Position numbers and translations under genes: made by a program
From: Pseudopelobacter sp964542535
Lineage (GTDB): Bacteria; Desulfobacterota; Desulfuromonadia; Geobacterales; Pseudopelobacteraceae
Direction: 5' to 3'
Length of the DNA stretch: 64,000 nt
Assembly: GCA_964542535.1 (NCBI GenBank)
Contig: CAZIUE010000005.1
Coordinates: forward strand, 1 to 64,000
Shown: piece by piece, positions 43,345 through 52,638 of the stretch
Position numbering within the stretch: position 1 is the first letter of the stretch
Layout: every line of letters begins with the position of its first letter
The notes under the pieces: generated by a model
What the model was told of the DNA's origin: nothing
What the model saw: only the letters and a program-made list of their open reading frames with translations
Databases searched by the model: none

Positions 43345-44862
43345 GTGAATTCGGCAAACGCGGCAGTTGAGTTGCTCAGAAGCGGCCTTGAACGCCACCC
43401 CGGCAAGGCAGCCTATTTCTGCGGGGAAGATACGCTCACCTATGCCGAGCTCGCACAGGCGAGCCGCAGCTTTGCCCTGCTGCTGCGGGAGCGGGGAATT
43501 GCCGCCGGCGATCGGGTCGTGGTGGCACTGCCGGACTGCTTCGCCTTTCCCATCGCCTTCCTGGGCTGCCTGCTGGCGGGTGCGGTGGCCGTTGCCGCGG
43601 GTTCGGCCCTGGCGGACGACGATCTGGCCCACGTGGTGACCGACAGCGGCGCCAGCCTGCTCATAAGCCACGTGGAGCACGCATCCCGCCACGGGCTCCT
43701 CTGCCCCGTACCCGACCGGATTATCTGCGATGACCGGGGCCCACTCCACGAGGAGCGACCCGACGACAACGGCTTCGTCCCCCATCATCCCGGGGCCGAC
43801 GATTTCGCCTACATGCTCTACACATCCGGTTCCACCGGGAGGCCCAAGGGCATTCCCCATCGCCACGCCAGCCTGCTCGCGCCCTGCCGCCTGGTGGGGA
43901 AAGGGGTGCTGGGCATAACCGGCGACGATCTCATCTTTTCCACCAGCAAGCTCTCCTTCTGCTACGGCCTGCTCAACAGCCTCTCCTTCGCGCTTCACTT
44001 CGGAGCGCCGGCGGTGCTGTGCCCGGGCAAACCGGATGTTCCCTCGCTTCTCCGCATCATCCTCCGGCACAGACCTACCATTTTCTTTTCCGTACCGACC
44101 CTGTTCCGCCAGATCATCCTCTCCTGCGCGGAGCCGAGACTCGACCTCCCCATGCGCCTGTGCTGTTCCGCCGGCGAGGCCCTGCCGCCGCTCCTGTTCC
44201 ACGAGTGGCGGCGCCTGACCGGCCTGGAACTCATCGACGGCATCGGCGCCTCGGAACTCTCCCACCACTTCATCTGCAACCCTCCGGGACGCGCGGTGGC
44301 GGGATCGGCAGGCATGGTGGTTCCCGGCTACCGGATCAGACTGGTGGACGACAACGACAACGACGTCCCCCCCGGGAGCGAAGGCAACCTGCTGGTAAGC
44401 GGCGAGACCAGAGCGCCCTTCTACTGGAACCTGCCGGAATTGAGCCGCTCCACCATGCGGCCGGACGGCTTCACCCGCACGGGTGACATCTTCCTGGAGC
44501 GGGACGGCTACTACTTCCACCGCGGCAGGAGCGACGACATGATCAAGGTGGATGCCCAGTGGGTCTCCCCCCTGGTGGTGGAGGACGTGCTGCGCGGCCA
44601 CCCGGCGGTGGCCGATTGCGCGGTGGCCGCCGTGACCGTGGGCGCCCTGGCCAGGCCGGGAGCATTCATCGTTCCCGCCCCCGGAGTCGACACGTCGCCC
44701 GAACTGGTGCGGGAACTGAAGGAGCTGGTCAGGTCGCGCCTGCCCGATCACATGTGCCCGGCCCGCTTCCGCTTCATGGCCGAACTGCCGCGCACGTCCA
44801 CCGGAAAAATTCGGCGCTGCTGCCTGAGGGAGCAGGTGCCCGCCCCGGCTCCGCCGGAGTGA
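43345..44862 (+). CDS. AMP-dependent acyl/aryl-CoA (or ACP) ligase
   Basis: About 505 residues of the ANL adenylating superfamily. Motifs are the P-loop YTSGSTGRPKGIPHRH, DGIGASELSHHFICN, TRTGDIFLERDGYYFHRGRSDDMIKVD and the catalytic Lys in RTSTGKIRR. It resembles benzoate-CoA ligase-type enzymes. A free acyl carrier protein gene lies 26 bases downstream, so loading that carrier is a reasonable alternative to CoA. The GTG at 43345, just after GGGGGAG, gives a normal N-terminus; the longest frame adds a poor 42-residue extension. Confidence 0.87.
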   Translation: MNSANAAVELLRSGLERHPGKAAYFCGEDTLTYAELAQASRSFALLLRERGIAAGDRVVVALPDCFAFPIAFLGCLLAGAVAVAAGSALADDDLAHVVTDSGASLLISHVEHASRHGLLCPVPDRIICDDRGPLHEERPDDNGFVPHHPGADDFAYMLYTSGSTGRPKGIPHRHASLLAPCRLVGKGVLGITGDDLIFSTSKLSFCYGLLNSLSFALHFGAPAVLCPGKPDVPSLLRIILRHRPTIFFSVPTLFRQIILSCAEPRLDLPMRLCCSAGEALPPLLFHEWRRLTGLELIDGIGASELSHHFICNPPGRAVAGSAGMVVPGYRIRLVDDNDNDVPPGSEGNLLVSGETRAPFYWNLPELSRSTMRPDGFTRTGDIFLERDGYYFHRGRSDDMIKVDAQWVSPLVVEDVLRGHPAVADCAVAAVTVGALARPGAFIVPAPGVDTSPELVRELKELVRSRLPDHMCPARFRFMAELPRTSTGKIRRCCLREQVPAPAPPE

Positions 44863-44888
44863 ATCCCCCGCACACAAAGGAGACTGAG

Positions 44889-45125
44889 ATGGATCTGATA
44901 GCCGAGATGAAGGAAGTCCTGCTGAACGTCGGAGTGGAGGAGGCTGTTGTCAGGGAGTTGAGCGAATATCTGCCGCTGGCCGGCCATGTCCTGGATTCCA
45001 TGGGGTACACCGAATTCATGGTCGCCCTGGAAGAGCGCTACGGCGTCAAGCTGCTGGACCCGGAAGCCGCCTTCATCAAATCCTTAAGCGACATCAAGAA
45101 AGAGATCCTTGAGAAGCAGGCCTGA
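44889..45125 (+). CDS. Acyl carrier protein
   Basis: A 78-residue carrier protein with the phosphopantetheine Ser in HVLDSMGYTEFMVALEERYG (DSM instead of the usual DSL). It has a GGAG site 6 bases upstream. It is dedicated by position to the adjacent adenylating ligase and to the downstream amidohydrolase and acyltransferase genes rather than to fatty-acid synthesis. The acyl group carried is unknown. Confidence 0.88.
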   Translation: MDLIAEMKEVLLNVGVEEAVVRELSEYLPLAGHVLDSMGYTEFMVALEERYGVKLLDPEAAFIKSLSDIKKEILEKQA

Positions 45126-45253
45126 TCAGATACTGAGTGCGTGACCCCGCTGAAGAAAAGCAACTGAGTGACGCGGGCCGGAATCCCGCTTTTATTCCAG
45201 GAACGGCTCGTTCTCCGTGTTATATGGCGGACGCGCCCCCAGGGGCACCAACC

Positions 45254-46249
45254 ATGCGTGCAGGCACCACCATCGACATCCATTGCCACACCGCCGGGAT
45301 CGGCGCCGGCGGGAGCGGCTGCTTCGTCTCGCCGGCGCTGCGCAACAGCTGGCGTTACCGTGTCTACCTCAGGGCCTTCAATGTCAGCGAACCGGAACTC
45401 CTGGCTCAGGGAGACGGCCTGATCATGCGGCGCATTTCGGAATGCCTGTCAAGATCGCGTCTTGTGGATGCGGCGGTGGTCCTGGCCATGGATGGCGTGG
45501 CAGGAGACACCGGCCACCTGGACCGTTCCGCCACCGAAGTCTATATTCCCAACGGGTTTGTAGCACGTGAAATCCGCGGGTATCCGAATCTGCTGTTCGG
45601 TGCCAGCGTTAACCCGTACCGATGCGATGCACTGGCGCGGCTGGAGCAGGTCGTTGCCGACGGCGCGGTGCTGCTCAAGTGGCTCCCCTCCATCCAACAT
45701 ATCGATCCGGCGGATACGCGCCTGGTCCCTTTTTATCTGCGCCTGAAAGATCTGGGCATACCGCTGTTGACCCACACCGGAAAAGAGGATTCCTTTACCC
45801 GGGCCCGGAACGAGCTGGGGGATCCGGAACGGTTGCGGCTGCCGCTCTCGCTGGGCGTGGTGGTGATTGCCGCCCACGCCGCTTCCAACGGCAGGAACGA
45901 AGGAGAGAACAACTTCAGGCGGTTCCTGCGGCTCTGCAACGAATTTCCCAACCTGTACGCCGATGTCTCCGCCATGACCCAGGCAAACCGCATCGGCCAT
46001 CTGCGCCGGCTGCTTCGCCATGGTGAGCTGCATGCCCGCCTGCTCTACGGCACCGACATGCCGCTGCTGACCACCGGTATCGCCTCCCCCTGGTTCCACG
46101 CCCATCTGGTGTCACCCGCCAGACTCGCGCGGATTTTAGGAAGCAGGAACCCCTGGGATCGCGACGTCGAGCTGAAACGCTCCCTGGGGCTCCCCATCCC
46201 CGTACTCAACCGGGCTGCCGCACTGTTGCGTCTGCCGGATATCCAATGA
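45254..46249 (+). CDS. Amidohydrolase-family metal-dependent hydrolase
   Basis: About 331 residues of the amidohydrolase_2/TIM-barrel type. It begins with the metal-binding IDIHCH (HxH) and contains LLTHTGKEDSF, VVVIAAHAASNG and LLYGTDMPLL (the catalytic Asp). Such enzymes hydrolyse or decarboxylate small molecules; the substrate is not known. The chosen ATG at 45254 begins directly before the HxH strand and follows AGGGG; the frame is open 39 codons further up. It ends 8 bases before the acyltransferase fusion gene. Confidence 0.82.
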   Translation: MRAGTTIDIHCHTAGIGAGGSGCFVSPALRNSWRYRVYLRAFNVSEPELLAQGDGLIMRRISECLSRSRLVDAAVVLAMDGVAGDTGHLDRSATEVYIPNGFVAREIRGYPNLLFGASVNPYRCDALARLEQVVADGAVLLKWLPSIQHIDPADTRLVPFYLRLKDLGIPLLTHTGKEDSFTRARNELGDPERLRLPLSLGVVVIAAHAASNGRNEGENNFRRFLRLCNEFPNLYADVSAMTQANRIGHLRRLLRHGELHARLLYGTDMPLLTTGIASPWFHAHLVSPARLARILGSRNPWDRDVELKRSLGLPIPVLNRAAALLRLPDIQ

Positions 46250-46257
46250 GGTAAATC

Positions 46258-49200
46258 GTGCCAACTCCTGAACAAGTCCCATCATCCGCCACCGGGAAGC
46301 TCCCGCCCTCCTTCGCGCGACTCAACGCAACCCAGTTCCTGGGGGCGATGAACGACAATATCCTGAAACTGCTGATCATATTCTGCCTGATCGGCATCCG
46401 GGGGGCGGAGGGGGCCGGGATCATTACCGCCGCCGTGGGGGCCGCCTTCGTGCTCCCCTTCCTGCTGTTCTCCGCCCCGGCGGGCTGCCTGGCGGACCGG
46501 CTGGCAAAGTCGCGCATCATCGTGGCGGTCAAGGTGATGGAGGTGGCGGTCACCGCACTGGCGGCGCTGTTCTTCTTCCTGGGGTGGCATGATGGGCTCT
46601 ATCTGGTGATCTTCCTGATGGCAACCCACAGCGCCTTTTTCGCTCCGGCCAAGTACGGCGTGATCCCCGAGCTGGCCGACCGGGACCAGCTCTCCCGGGC
46701 CAACGGGCTGGTGGAGTCGTTCACCTATCTGGCCATTATCTTCGGCACCACCCTGGCTTCCGGCCTGACCCAGGCCGTCCAGGGACGCTTCTGGCTGGCG
46801 GCGCTGTTCTGCCTGCTGATCGCCGTAGCCGGGCTCTGGGCGGCCTTCGGCATGGAGAGAACCCCCGTCGCCGACAGCCAACGCGGCATAGCACTCTTCC
46901 CTGACGAAATCCTGCGTACCCTGCTGGGAATCCGCCATGACCGGGACCTGATGCTTGCGGTGATCGGTCAGGCATACTTCCTGTTCGTGGGGGCCTATGC
47001 CCAGCTCAACCTGATTGCCTACGGCATGCAGGACATGGGGCTGACCGAGGCCCAGAGCGGCTATCTGTTCCTGGCCGCCGCCCTGGGGATCGGCGGCGGC
47101 TCGCTCCTGGCGGCCAAGCTCTCCGGACGGGACGTGGAGTTCGGCATCGTGCCCATCGGCGCCATCGGACTGACCGTCGCGCTGACGCTGCTGCACGCCG
47201 GCCCCTCCTCGCTCCCCTCCTGCCTGGCCATCCTGGTGCTGTTCGGCGTCTCCGCCGGCCTGTTCAGCCTGCCGCTGCAAACCTTCATCCAGTTTCGGGC
47301 CGAACCGGCCCGGCGGGGCGAGGTGCTGGCCGCGGCCAGCTTCCTCAACTGGGTCGGCATCCTGCTGGCCTCGGCCCTGACCTGGTTCTTCAGCGGTCCC
47401 ATGAAGCTCTCCGCCGCCCAGGGCTTCAGCTCCGTCGGCGTCCTGACCCTGCTCCTGACGCTGATCTCCTTCTGGGCACTGCCCGATTTCCTGCTGCGCT
47501 TCATCGCCCTGGTAACCATGCGCATCTTCTACCGCATCCGGATCCATGGCGCCGAAAATCTGCCGATCGAGGGGCCGGCGCTGCTGATCCCCAACCACGT
47601 CACCTGGGTGGATGCCCTGTTGCTGACCGCCACCAATCAGCGCCGGATCCGCTTCGTCATGCAACGGGAAATCTACGACACTCCTCTCCTGCGGGGTCTG
47701 TTCAAACTGATGGGAGTCATACCGGTCTCCTCCCGCGACGGGAAAAAGGAACTGCTGGAATTCATACGCAGAGCCCGCGCGGCCCTGGATGACGGCTACA
47801 TGGTCTGCATCTTTGCCGAGGGGGAGCTTACCCGCACCGGAATGCTGCGGGAATTCCGGGGCGGCTTCGAGCGGATCGTGAAAAACAGCGGCTACCCCAT
47901 CATCCCGGTCTACATCGGCGGCGCCTGGGGCAGCATCCTCAGCTATGCCCACGGTCGCCTGCTCTCCCGTCCCCCGGCCCTGTCGCCTTACCAGGTCAGC
48001 ATCATCTTCGGTGATCCCATGCCGGCAACCAGCACCGCCCTGGAGGTGCGCCAGGCGGTCATGCAACTTTCCTGCGACTGGTTCGAATCGCGCAAATCGG
48101 GTCGTCGGCCCCTGGCCGAGCAGTTTATCCGCGCCGCCAGGCGGAACTGGAGCCGCCGGGCAGTTGCCGACACCTCCGGAAAAGCGTTGAGCTACGGCCA
48201 GACCCTGGCCGGCGCCCTGGCCCTGGCAGGCAAGCTGGAGAGCATGCTGGCCCCTGTCGACTCTCTCCATGAACAGGCAGGCTCGGCGGAGCACGCCGAG
48301 ACCGGGTACATCGGCGTGCTCCTCCCCCCTTCGGTGGGCGGGGTGCTGACCAACCTGGCCCTGTCGCTGATGGGGCGCGCGCCGGTCAATCTGAACTACA
48401 CCGCTTCCGAGGCATCCTTCCGCTCGGCAGTGGAACAGTGCGGGATCACGAGCATCATCACCTCGCGCGCCTTTCTGGAGAAGCTCCCCTCCCTGCCGAG
48501 ACTGGAAGGAGCCATCCTGCTGGAGGACCTTCTGCCGACCATCTCCGCCGCGGACAAACTGCTGGGGCTGGTCAGGGGACGCCTCCTGCCCCTGGGAATG
48601 CTCTGCCGCCGGAAGGGCTTCACCGCCGACAGGGTAGCCACGGTGATCTTTTCCTCCGGCAGCACCGGCGAACCCAAAGGGGTTATGCTGAGCCATCACA
48701 ACATCATGTCCAACATCGAAGCGCTGCGCATGGTCTTCAAGGTCAATCTGAACGACAACGTATGCTCGGCCCTGCCGTTTTTCCATTCCCTCGGCTTTAC
48801 CGCCACCCTCTGGTTTCCACTGACCAGCGGCTTTTCCGCCGCCTATCACCCCAACCCCCTGGACGGCGAGAAGATCGCCCAGGTGGTGAGGGAGCACCGC
48901 TCCACCATCCTGCTGGCCACTCCCACCTTTCTCTTGGCCTACCTGCGGCGGGCCAAGCGGGAGGACTTCGCTTCCCTGCGACTGGTGGTGACCGGCGCCG
49001 AAAAGCTGAAGAGCAAGCTGGCCGATTCCTTCCAGGAGAAGTTCGGCATACGCCCTCTGGAGGGGTATGGCGCAACCGAGCTGTCACCGGTGATCACCCT
49101 GAGCCTGCCGGATGTTGAGGTGGGCGGCGTACGCCAGCACGGCTCAAAGGAGGGGAGCGTGGGGCACCCCATTCCGGGGGTGGCCATCCGCGTGGTCGAC

Positions 49201-49707
49201 CCGGAGAGCGGCGCGCCGCTGAAACCGGGACAGCCGGGACTGCTTCTGGTGAGGGGACCGAACGTCATGCGTGGATACCTGGGCAAGGGCGACAAGACCG
49301 CCGATGTGGTCAGGGACGGCTGGTATGTGACCGGCGACATCGGCATCATGGATGACGACGGTTTCATCCGCATTACCGACCGCCTCTCCCGTTTCAGCAA
49401 GATCGGCGGCGAAATGGTGCCCCACGGCGTGGTTGAGGATGAACTGCACGGCCGCATCGGCCAGAGCCAGGTACTGGCGGTCACTGCCGTGCCGGACGAG
49501 AAAAAGGGAGAGCGGCTGGTGGTGATCTACACCAGGGGAGCCACCGATGCCGAGTCCCTCCGGAATCACCTGTCGGAAAGCAGCCTGCCCAACCTGTGGA
49601 AACCGGGGCGCGACAGCTACATCGAGGTGGAAAGCCTGCCGATCCTGGGGAGCGGCAAGCTGGACCTGAAGCAGCTCAGGGAGATCGCACTGGCAGTACA
49701 GGGATGA
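46258..49707 (+). CDS. aas: LplT-PlsC-Aas fusion: lysophospholipid transporter, acyltransferase and acyl-ACP synthetase
   Basis: A 1149-residue fusion. Residues about 15-415 are a 12-helix MFS transporter (LplT type: LNATQFLGAMNDNILKLLI). Residues about 425-620 are a PlsC-type acyltransferase with NHVTWVD (HX4D) and FAEGELTRTG. Residues about 640-1149 are an adenylating acyl-ACP synthetase (FSSGSTGEPKGVMLSHHN, GYGATELSPVI, YVTGDIGIMDDDGFIRITDR). Together it flips and re-acylates lysophospholipids using fatty acid activated on ACP. The fusion is known in other bacteria. It starts with GTG after TGAGG, coupled to the amidohydrolase gene. Confidence 0.92.
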   Translation: MPTPEQVPSSATGKLPPSFARLNATQFLGAMNDNILKLLIIFCLIGIRGAEGAGIITAAVGAAFVLPFLLFSAPAGCLADRLAKSRIIVAVKVMEVAVTALAALFFFLGWHDGLYLVIFLMATHSAFFAPAKYGVIPELADRDQLSRANGLVESFTYLAIIFGTTLASGLTQAVQGRFWLAALFCLLIAVAGLWAAFGMERTPVADSQRGIALFPDEILRTLLGIRHDRDLMLAVIGQAYFLFVGAYAQLNLIAYGMQDMGLTEAQSGYLFLAAALGIGGGSLLAAKLSGRDVEFGIVPIGAIGLTVALTLLHAGPSSLPSCLAILVLFGVSAGLFSLPLQTFIQFRAEPARRGEVLAAASFLNWVGILLASALTWFFSGPMKLSAAQGFSSVGVLTLLLTLISFWALPDFLLRFIALVTMRIFYRIRIHGAENLPIEGPALLIPNHVTWVDALLLTATNQRRIRFVMQREIYDTPLLRGLFKLMGVIPVSSRDGKKELLEFIRRARAALDDGYMVCIFAEGELTRTGMLREFRGGFERIVKNSGYPIIPVYIGGAWGSILSYAHGRLLSRPPALSPYQVSIIFGDPMPATSTALEVRQAVMQLSCDWFESRKSGRRPLAEQFIRAARRNWSRRAVADTSGKALSYGQTLAGALALAGKLESMLAPVDSLHEQAGSAEHAETGYIGVLLPPSVGGVLTNLALSLMGRAPVNLNYTASEASFRSAVEQCGITSIITSRAFLEKLPSLPRLEGAILLEDLLPTISAADKLLGLVRGRLLPLGMLCRRKGFTADRVATVIFSSGSTGEPKGVMLSHHNIMSNIEALRMVFKVNLNDNVCSALPFFHSLGFTATLWFPLTSGFSAAYHPNPLDGEKIAQVVREHRSTILLATPTFLLAYLRRAKREDFASLRLVVTGAEKLKSKLADSFQEKFGIRPLEGYGATELSPVITLSLPDVEVGGVRQHGSKEGSVGHPIPGVAIRVVDPESGAPLKPGQPGLLLVRGPNVMRGYLGKGDKTADVVRDGWYVTGDIGIMDDDGFIRITDRLSRFSKIGGEMVPHGVVEDELHGRIGQSQVLAVTAVPDEKKGERLVVIYTRGATDAESLRNHLSESSLPNLWKPGRDSYIEVESLPILGSGKLDLKQLREIALAVQG

Positions 49708-49835
49708 ACAGTTCGAAGCCGGTGCGCTGGAACGCATTCGGGAAGAGGAGCGGAATCCAATGACAGCGGAGTCAACGATGCCTGCCAGGTGCGCCTCTCC
49801 CGGGGAGGCACCACCGTGAGCCGGTGAGCCTCCGA

Positions 49836-49929
49836 AAATGTTCCCCCTTTGGGGAAAGCCGGAGAGAGGGACCGGGGGACGCAAATGTTCCCCCTTTGGG
49901 GAAAGCCGGAGAGAGGGACCGGGGGACGC
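49836..49929 (+). repeat. Perfect 47-bp tandem repeat
   Basis: Two identical, directly abutting 47-base units (49836-49882 and 49883-49929). Each begins AAATGTTCCCCCTTTGGGGA and contains a palindromic TTCCCC...GGGGAA core that could form a hairpin. It lies in the gap between the aas-type fusion gene and a zinc-ribbon gene; possibly a member of a dispersed intergenic repeat family. Confidence 0.85.
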
Positions 49930-49963
49930 CATGATCGCACGTTCCATGGGATACAGGTGAACG

Positions 49964-50689
49964 ATGAAATGCCCGAAATGCCAGTTCCAGCAGCCGGACG
50001 ACCAGGAGATCTGCCTCCGCTGCGGGGTGGTCTTTGCGAAGATCCATGCGCCTACGGTGAATCATGACGAAAATCCGGCGACCCGGGAGAGGGAGAAACT
50101 TCCGCAGCTCACGGCCGTGCTGAAAAACGTCCTGAACGACATCCCCCGTGAGGAGAACCCGTTCGTGCGCGGCGGGAGAATGCTGGTATGGCTGGTACTC
50201 GTGGTCTGGGGAGTGAAATTCATGTTCACGCCGATCAGTGGCGAGGCGTTTTCCCAATCGTTCATGCATCTGGTCAACCTCCCCTTCCACGAGGCCGGGC
50301 ACATTATGTTCGCCCCCTTCGGCCGCTTCATTCAGGTGCTGGGAGGGACCCTGGGGCAGCTGCTCGTCCCCCTGATCGTGGCCGGCTCCTTTGCCAGCCG
50401 GGGAAACCACTTCGGCCTCACCGTCGGCCTCTGGTGGCTTGGGCAGAGCCTCATGGACTGCGCCCCCTATGTGGACGATGCCCGGGCCGGGCAGCTGATC
50501 CTTCTGGGAGGGGTAACCGGAAGTGAGGTGAGCGATTACCACGACTGGGAACAGATCCTCACCCGCCTGGGAATGATGGAGTACGATCATCTCATCGCCC
50601 GGCTGTTTTTCGGTAGCGGTGTGCTGGTCATGGTAGCGGCGCTGGCCTGGGGGGGATACGTGCTCGTGCGCCAGCGGAGAAACGAATGA
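49964..50689 (+). CDS. Zinc-ribbon membrane protein with HEAGH motif
   Basis: A 241-residue protein. The N-terminus is a zinc ribbon (CPKCQF...CLRCGVVF). After a linker there are four or five membrane helices. The second is followed by NLPFHEAGHIMFAPFGRF, an HExxH zinc-protease signature like that of membrane-embedded M50 peptidases. It could be a site-2-type protease or a membrane protein that merely binds metal; a second metal-binding motif such as NxxPxxxxDG is not obvious, though LMDCAPYVDDA is a candidate. The ATG at 49964 has a weak AGGTGA site. Confidence 0.8.
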   Translation: MKCPKCQFQQPDDQEICLRCGVVFAKIHAPTVNHDENPATREREKLPQLTAVLKNVLNDIPREENPFVRGGRMLVWLVLVVWGVKFMFTPISGEAFSQSFMHLVNLPFHEAGHIMFAPFGRFIQVLGGTLGQLLVPLIVAGSFASRGNHFGLTVGLWWLGQSLMDCAPYVDDARAGQLILLGGVTGSEVSDYHDWEQILTRLGMMEYDHLIARLFFGSGVLVMVAALAWGGYVLVRQRRNE

Positions 50690-50747
50690 CAGAGACAGAC
50701 CGGGTACGGTGCACCGAAGGCGATGAATGTCCGCAAGAGGAGGAACG

Positions 50748-51131
50748 ATGAAAACGATACTGATGACGATGGTGGTTCTGCTGGCTGCTTCGCTCTCCTG
50801 GGGCGAGGACTCCCGCACGGCAAGCGACAGGGCGCCGGTCTCCGGCGCCGACCGGCCCACGGTGCGGAAAGAGCAACGTTTCAACGGCAAGGTGGAGCTG
50901 TACATCACCGACTGGTGCGGCTACTGCAAGCAGGCGGTCGCCTATGTGAAGAGCAGGAACATCCCCCACGTCATCTATGACATCGAGAAGGACGAGGCGG
51001 CCCGGAAACGCTTCCTGCGGCTGGGGGGGAGCGGCGTGCCGCTGATCATGGTCGGCAACCGGCGCATGTCCGGCTTTTCGCCGCAGCTTTTGGAACAGTA
51101 CCTGGCTACCGCCCAGGAGCGGAGCCGGTGA
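50748..51131 (+). CDS. Exported glutaredoxin-like protein
   Basis: About 127 residues. A Sec signal peptide (MKTILMTMVVLLAASLSWGE) is followed by a glutaredoxin domain with ELYITDWCGYCKQAVAYVKS (CxxC), GGSGVPLIMV (cis-Pro) and an RMSGFSP turn. It probably handles disulfides in the periplasm. GGAGG lies 4 bases before the ATG. The stop overlaps the next gene (GTGA). Confidence 0.88.
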   Translation: MKTILMTMVVLLAASLSWGEDSRTASDRAPVSGADRPTVRKEQRFNGKVELYITDWCGYCKQAVAYVKSRNIPHVIYDIEKDEAARKRFLRLGGSGVPLIMVGNRRMSGFSPQLLEQYLATAQERSR

Positions 51132-51793
51132 CCATGGGCGCGCCCGCTGACGGCCGGGGGTGGCCCCTCCCCCCTTCCCCCCGCGAACCGCTCTGCCTGC
51201 TGGCCATTGCCCTGGTTGCGCTGGGCTTCTCGGCGCTGAACCCCCACGACCGCATGACCTGGCTCCTGGAGGTGTTTCCCTTCTTCATCGCCGCGGGAAT
51301 CATGGTCCCCACCTGGAGGCGCTTCCCCCTCACCCCGCTTCTGTACCGGCTGATCCTGCTGCACTGTCTGGTGCTGTTCATCGGCGGCCATTACACCTAT
51401 GCCCAGGTACCCTTCGGCTTCCGGCTCCAGGAGCTGCTCGGCCTCAGCCGCAACCCCTATGACCGCATCGGGCACTTCGCCCAGGGCTTCGTTCCGGCCA
51501 TGGTGGCGCGGGAAATCCTGCTGCGCCGGACGCCCCTTGCGCGCGGGGGGTGGCTCTTCTTCCTCGTGGCCTCGGTCTGCCTGGCGATCAGCGCCGCGTA
51601 CGAGTTCATCGAATGGTGGGGGGCGCTGCTCCTCGGCCAGGAAGCGGACGCCTTCCTCGCCACCCAGGGGGATCAGTGGGATACCCAGTGGGATATGTTC
51701 ACTGCGCTCCTGGGTGCCCTGGCTGCCCAGATCTGCCTGGCGCGCATCCACGACCGGCAGCTGGAGCGTCTGCCGGGGAACGCGCGGCGGTAA
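51128..51793 (+). CDS. DUF2238 / YjdF-family inner-membrane protein
   Basis: A 221-residue protein with about five membrane helices. The family signature GGHYTYAQVPFG is present, with NPYDRIGHFAQGFVPAMVAR, EFIEWWGAL and QWDTQWDMFTALLGAL. The family's function is unknown. The GTG start overlaps the stop of the glutaredoxin gene and has AGGAG 8 bases upstream. Confidence 0.87.
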   Translation: MTMGAPADGRGWPLPPSPREPLCLLAIALVALGFSALNPHDRMTWLLEVFPFFIAAGIMVPTWRRFPLTPLLYRLILLHCLVLFIGGHYTYAQVPFGFRLQELLGLSRNPYDRIGHFAQGFVPAMVAREILLRRTPLARGGWLFFLVASVCLAISAAYEFIEWWGALLLGQEADAFLATQGDQWDTQWDMFTALLGALAAQICLARIHDRQLERLPGNARR

Positions 51794-51892
51794 GCCGCAC
51801 CACCCCGGCACATCCGTCACAACCGCCGGGCCGCCGTCCCGCCCGCGATGCACCCGGCACAACAGTTCACGCCTGCCCACAAGGAGTACGCC

Positions 51893-52513
51893 ATGCAGTT
51901 CCCTCCCCTCCACCGAGTGACGCCCCTGATCCTGCTCTTCTGTCTGGCCGCCTGGCCGGTCCGCGCCGACGACCTGCGGGACGGCGACATCATCTTCCAG
52001 ATTTCCCGCTCTTCCCAGAGCAAGGCGATCCAGAAGGCCTCCGGCTCCCGCTACAGCCACATGGGGATCATCATCCACCGCAGCGGTTTCCCCCAGGTGT
52101 TCGAGGCGGGCGCCAAAGTCCGCTATACCCCCCTGAACACATGGATCGGTCGCGGCGTACGCGGCAGATACCTGGTCAAGCGGCTGCGCCGGGCCGACGA
52201 CCTGCTCAACGGCGAGACGCTCAGCAAGATGCGCCGGGTGGCGGAAGAGCTGCGCGGCAAGCCCTACGACCCCTGGTTCGAGTGGTCGGACACGCGCATC
52301 TACTGTTCGGAACTGGTCTGGAAGATCTACAAGCGGACCCTGGATCTTGAGCTCGGTCGGCTTCAGAAGCTGGGGGAGCTCAACCTATCCTCCCCGGTTG
52401 TCAAAAAGGAACTGCAGAAGCGGTACGGCAGGAGGATTCCGCTGAACGAGACGGTCGTCACCCCGACCGCCATCTTCAACTCGGCCGAGCTGGTGACGGT
52501 GGAAAACGAGTAG
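51893..52513 (+). CDS. Exported permuted papain-like amidase (YiiX/C92 type)
   Basis: About 206 residues. A signal peptide ends near WPVRADD, then a YiiX-type permuted NlpC/P60 fold: LRDGDIIFQI, SRYSHMGIII (His) and RIYCSELVWKIYK (the catalytic Cys). Family members cleave amide or ester bonds in lipids or peptidoglycan-like substrates. AAGGAG precedes the ATG at 51893. A distant relative of the same type is encoded at 58318, on the other side of the AT-rich island. Confidence 0.86.
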   Translation: MQFPPLHRVTPLILLFCLAAWPVRADDLRDGDIIFQISRSSQSKAIQKASGSRYSHMGIIIHRSGFPQVFEAGAKVRYTPLNTWIGRGVRGRYLVKRLRRADDLLNGETLSKMRRVAEELRGKPYDPWFEWSDTRIYCSELVWKIYKRTLDLELGRLQKLGELNLSSPVVKKELQKRYGRRIPLNETVVTPTAIFNSAELVTVENE

Positions 52514-52549
52514 AAACCGGGGCTGCACACATGTCCTCGTGCTGCTTTT

Positions 52550-52612
52550 CATGTTCACAGGCTAAATGTTCCATTTGGGTTGTTGACCGGCCTTCCGGTC
52601 AATAGGGAGTTG
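52550..52612 (+). repeat. Divergent copy of the island repeat
   Basis: The stretch upstream of the PDZ gene resembles the leader of the membrane-protein gene at 56468. CCTTCCGGTCAATAGGGAGTTG (written as CCTTCCGGTCAA plus AGGGAG) at 52591-52612 matches 56427-56448 at 20 of 22 bases. The part before it is only loosely similar. Confidence 0.5.
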
Positions 52613-52638
52613 CATACAGGACAGAGGAGGGCGATAGT

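Noticed and set aside
43270..44877. Minus-strand frame of 535 codons opposite the ligase gene
   Set aside because: Low-complexity composition and no recognisable motif; the plus strand has all adenylation motifs.
46282..48897. Minus-strand open frame of 871 codons opposite the LplT-PlsC-Aas gene
   Set aside because: Its product is rich in Gly, Gln, Asp and Glu with no domain, and the plus strand encodes three clear domains over the same span. Long antisense frames are expected in GC-rich coding DNA.
49772..50908. Minus-strand frame of 378 codons over the zinc-ribbon gene
   Set aside because: It runs through the tandem repeat and opposite a gene with clear zinc-ribbon and HEAGH motifs; the product has no protein-family features.
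50975..52078. Minus-strand frame of 367 codons over the DUF2238 and amidase genes
   Set aside because: Shadow of well-supported plus-strand genes; composition is unlike a real protein.
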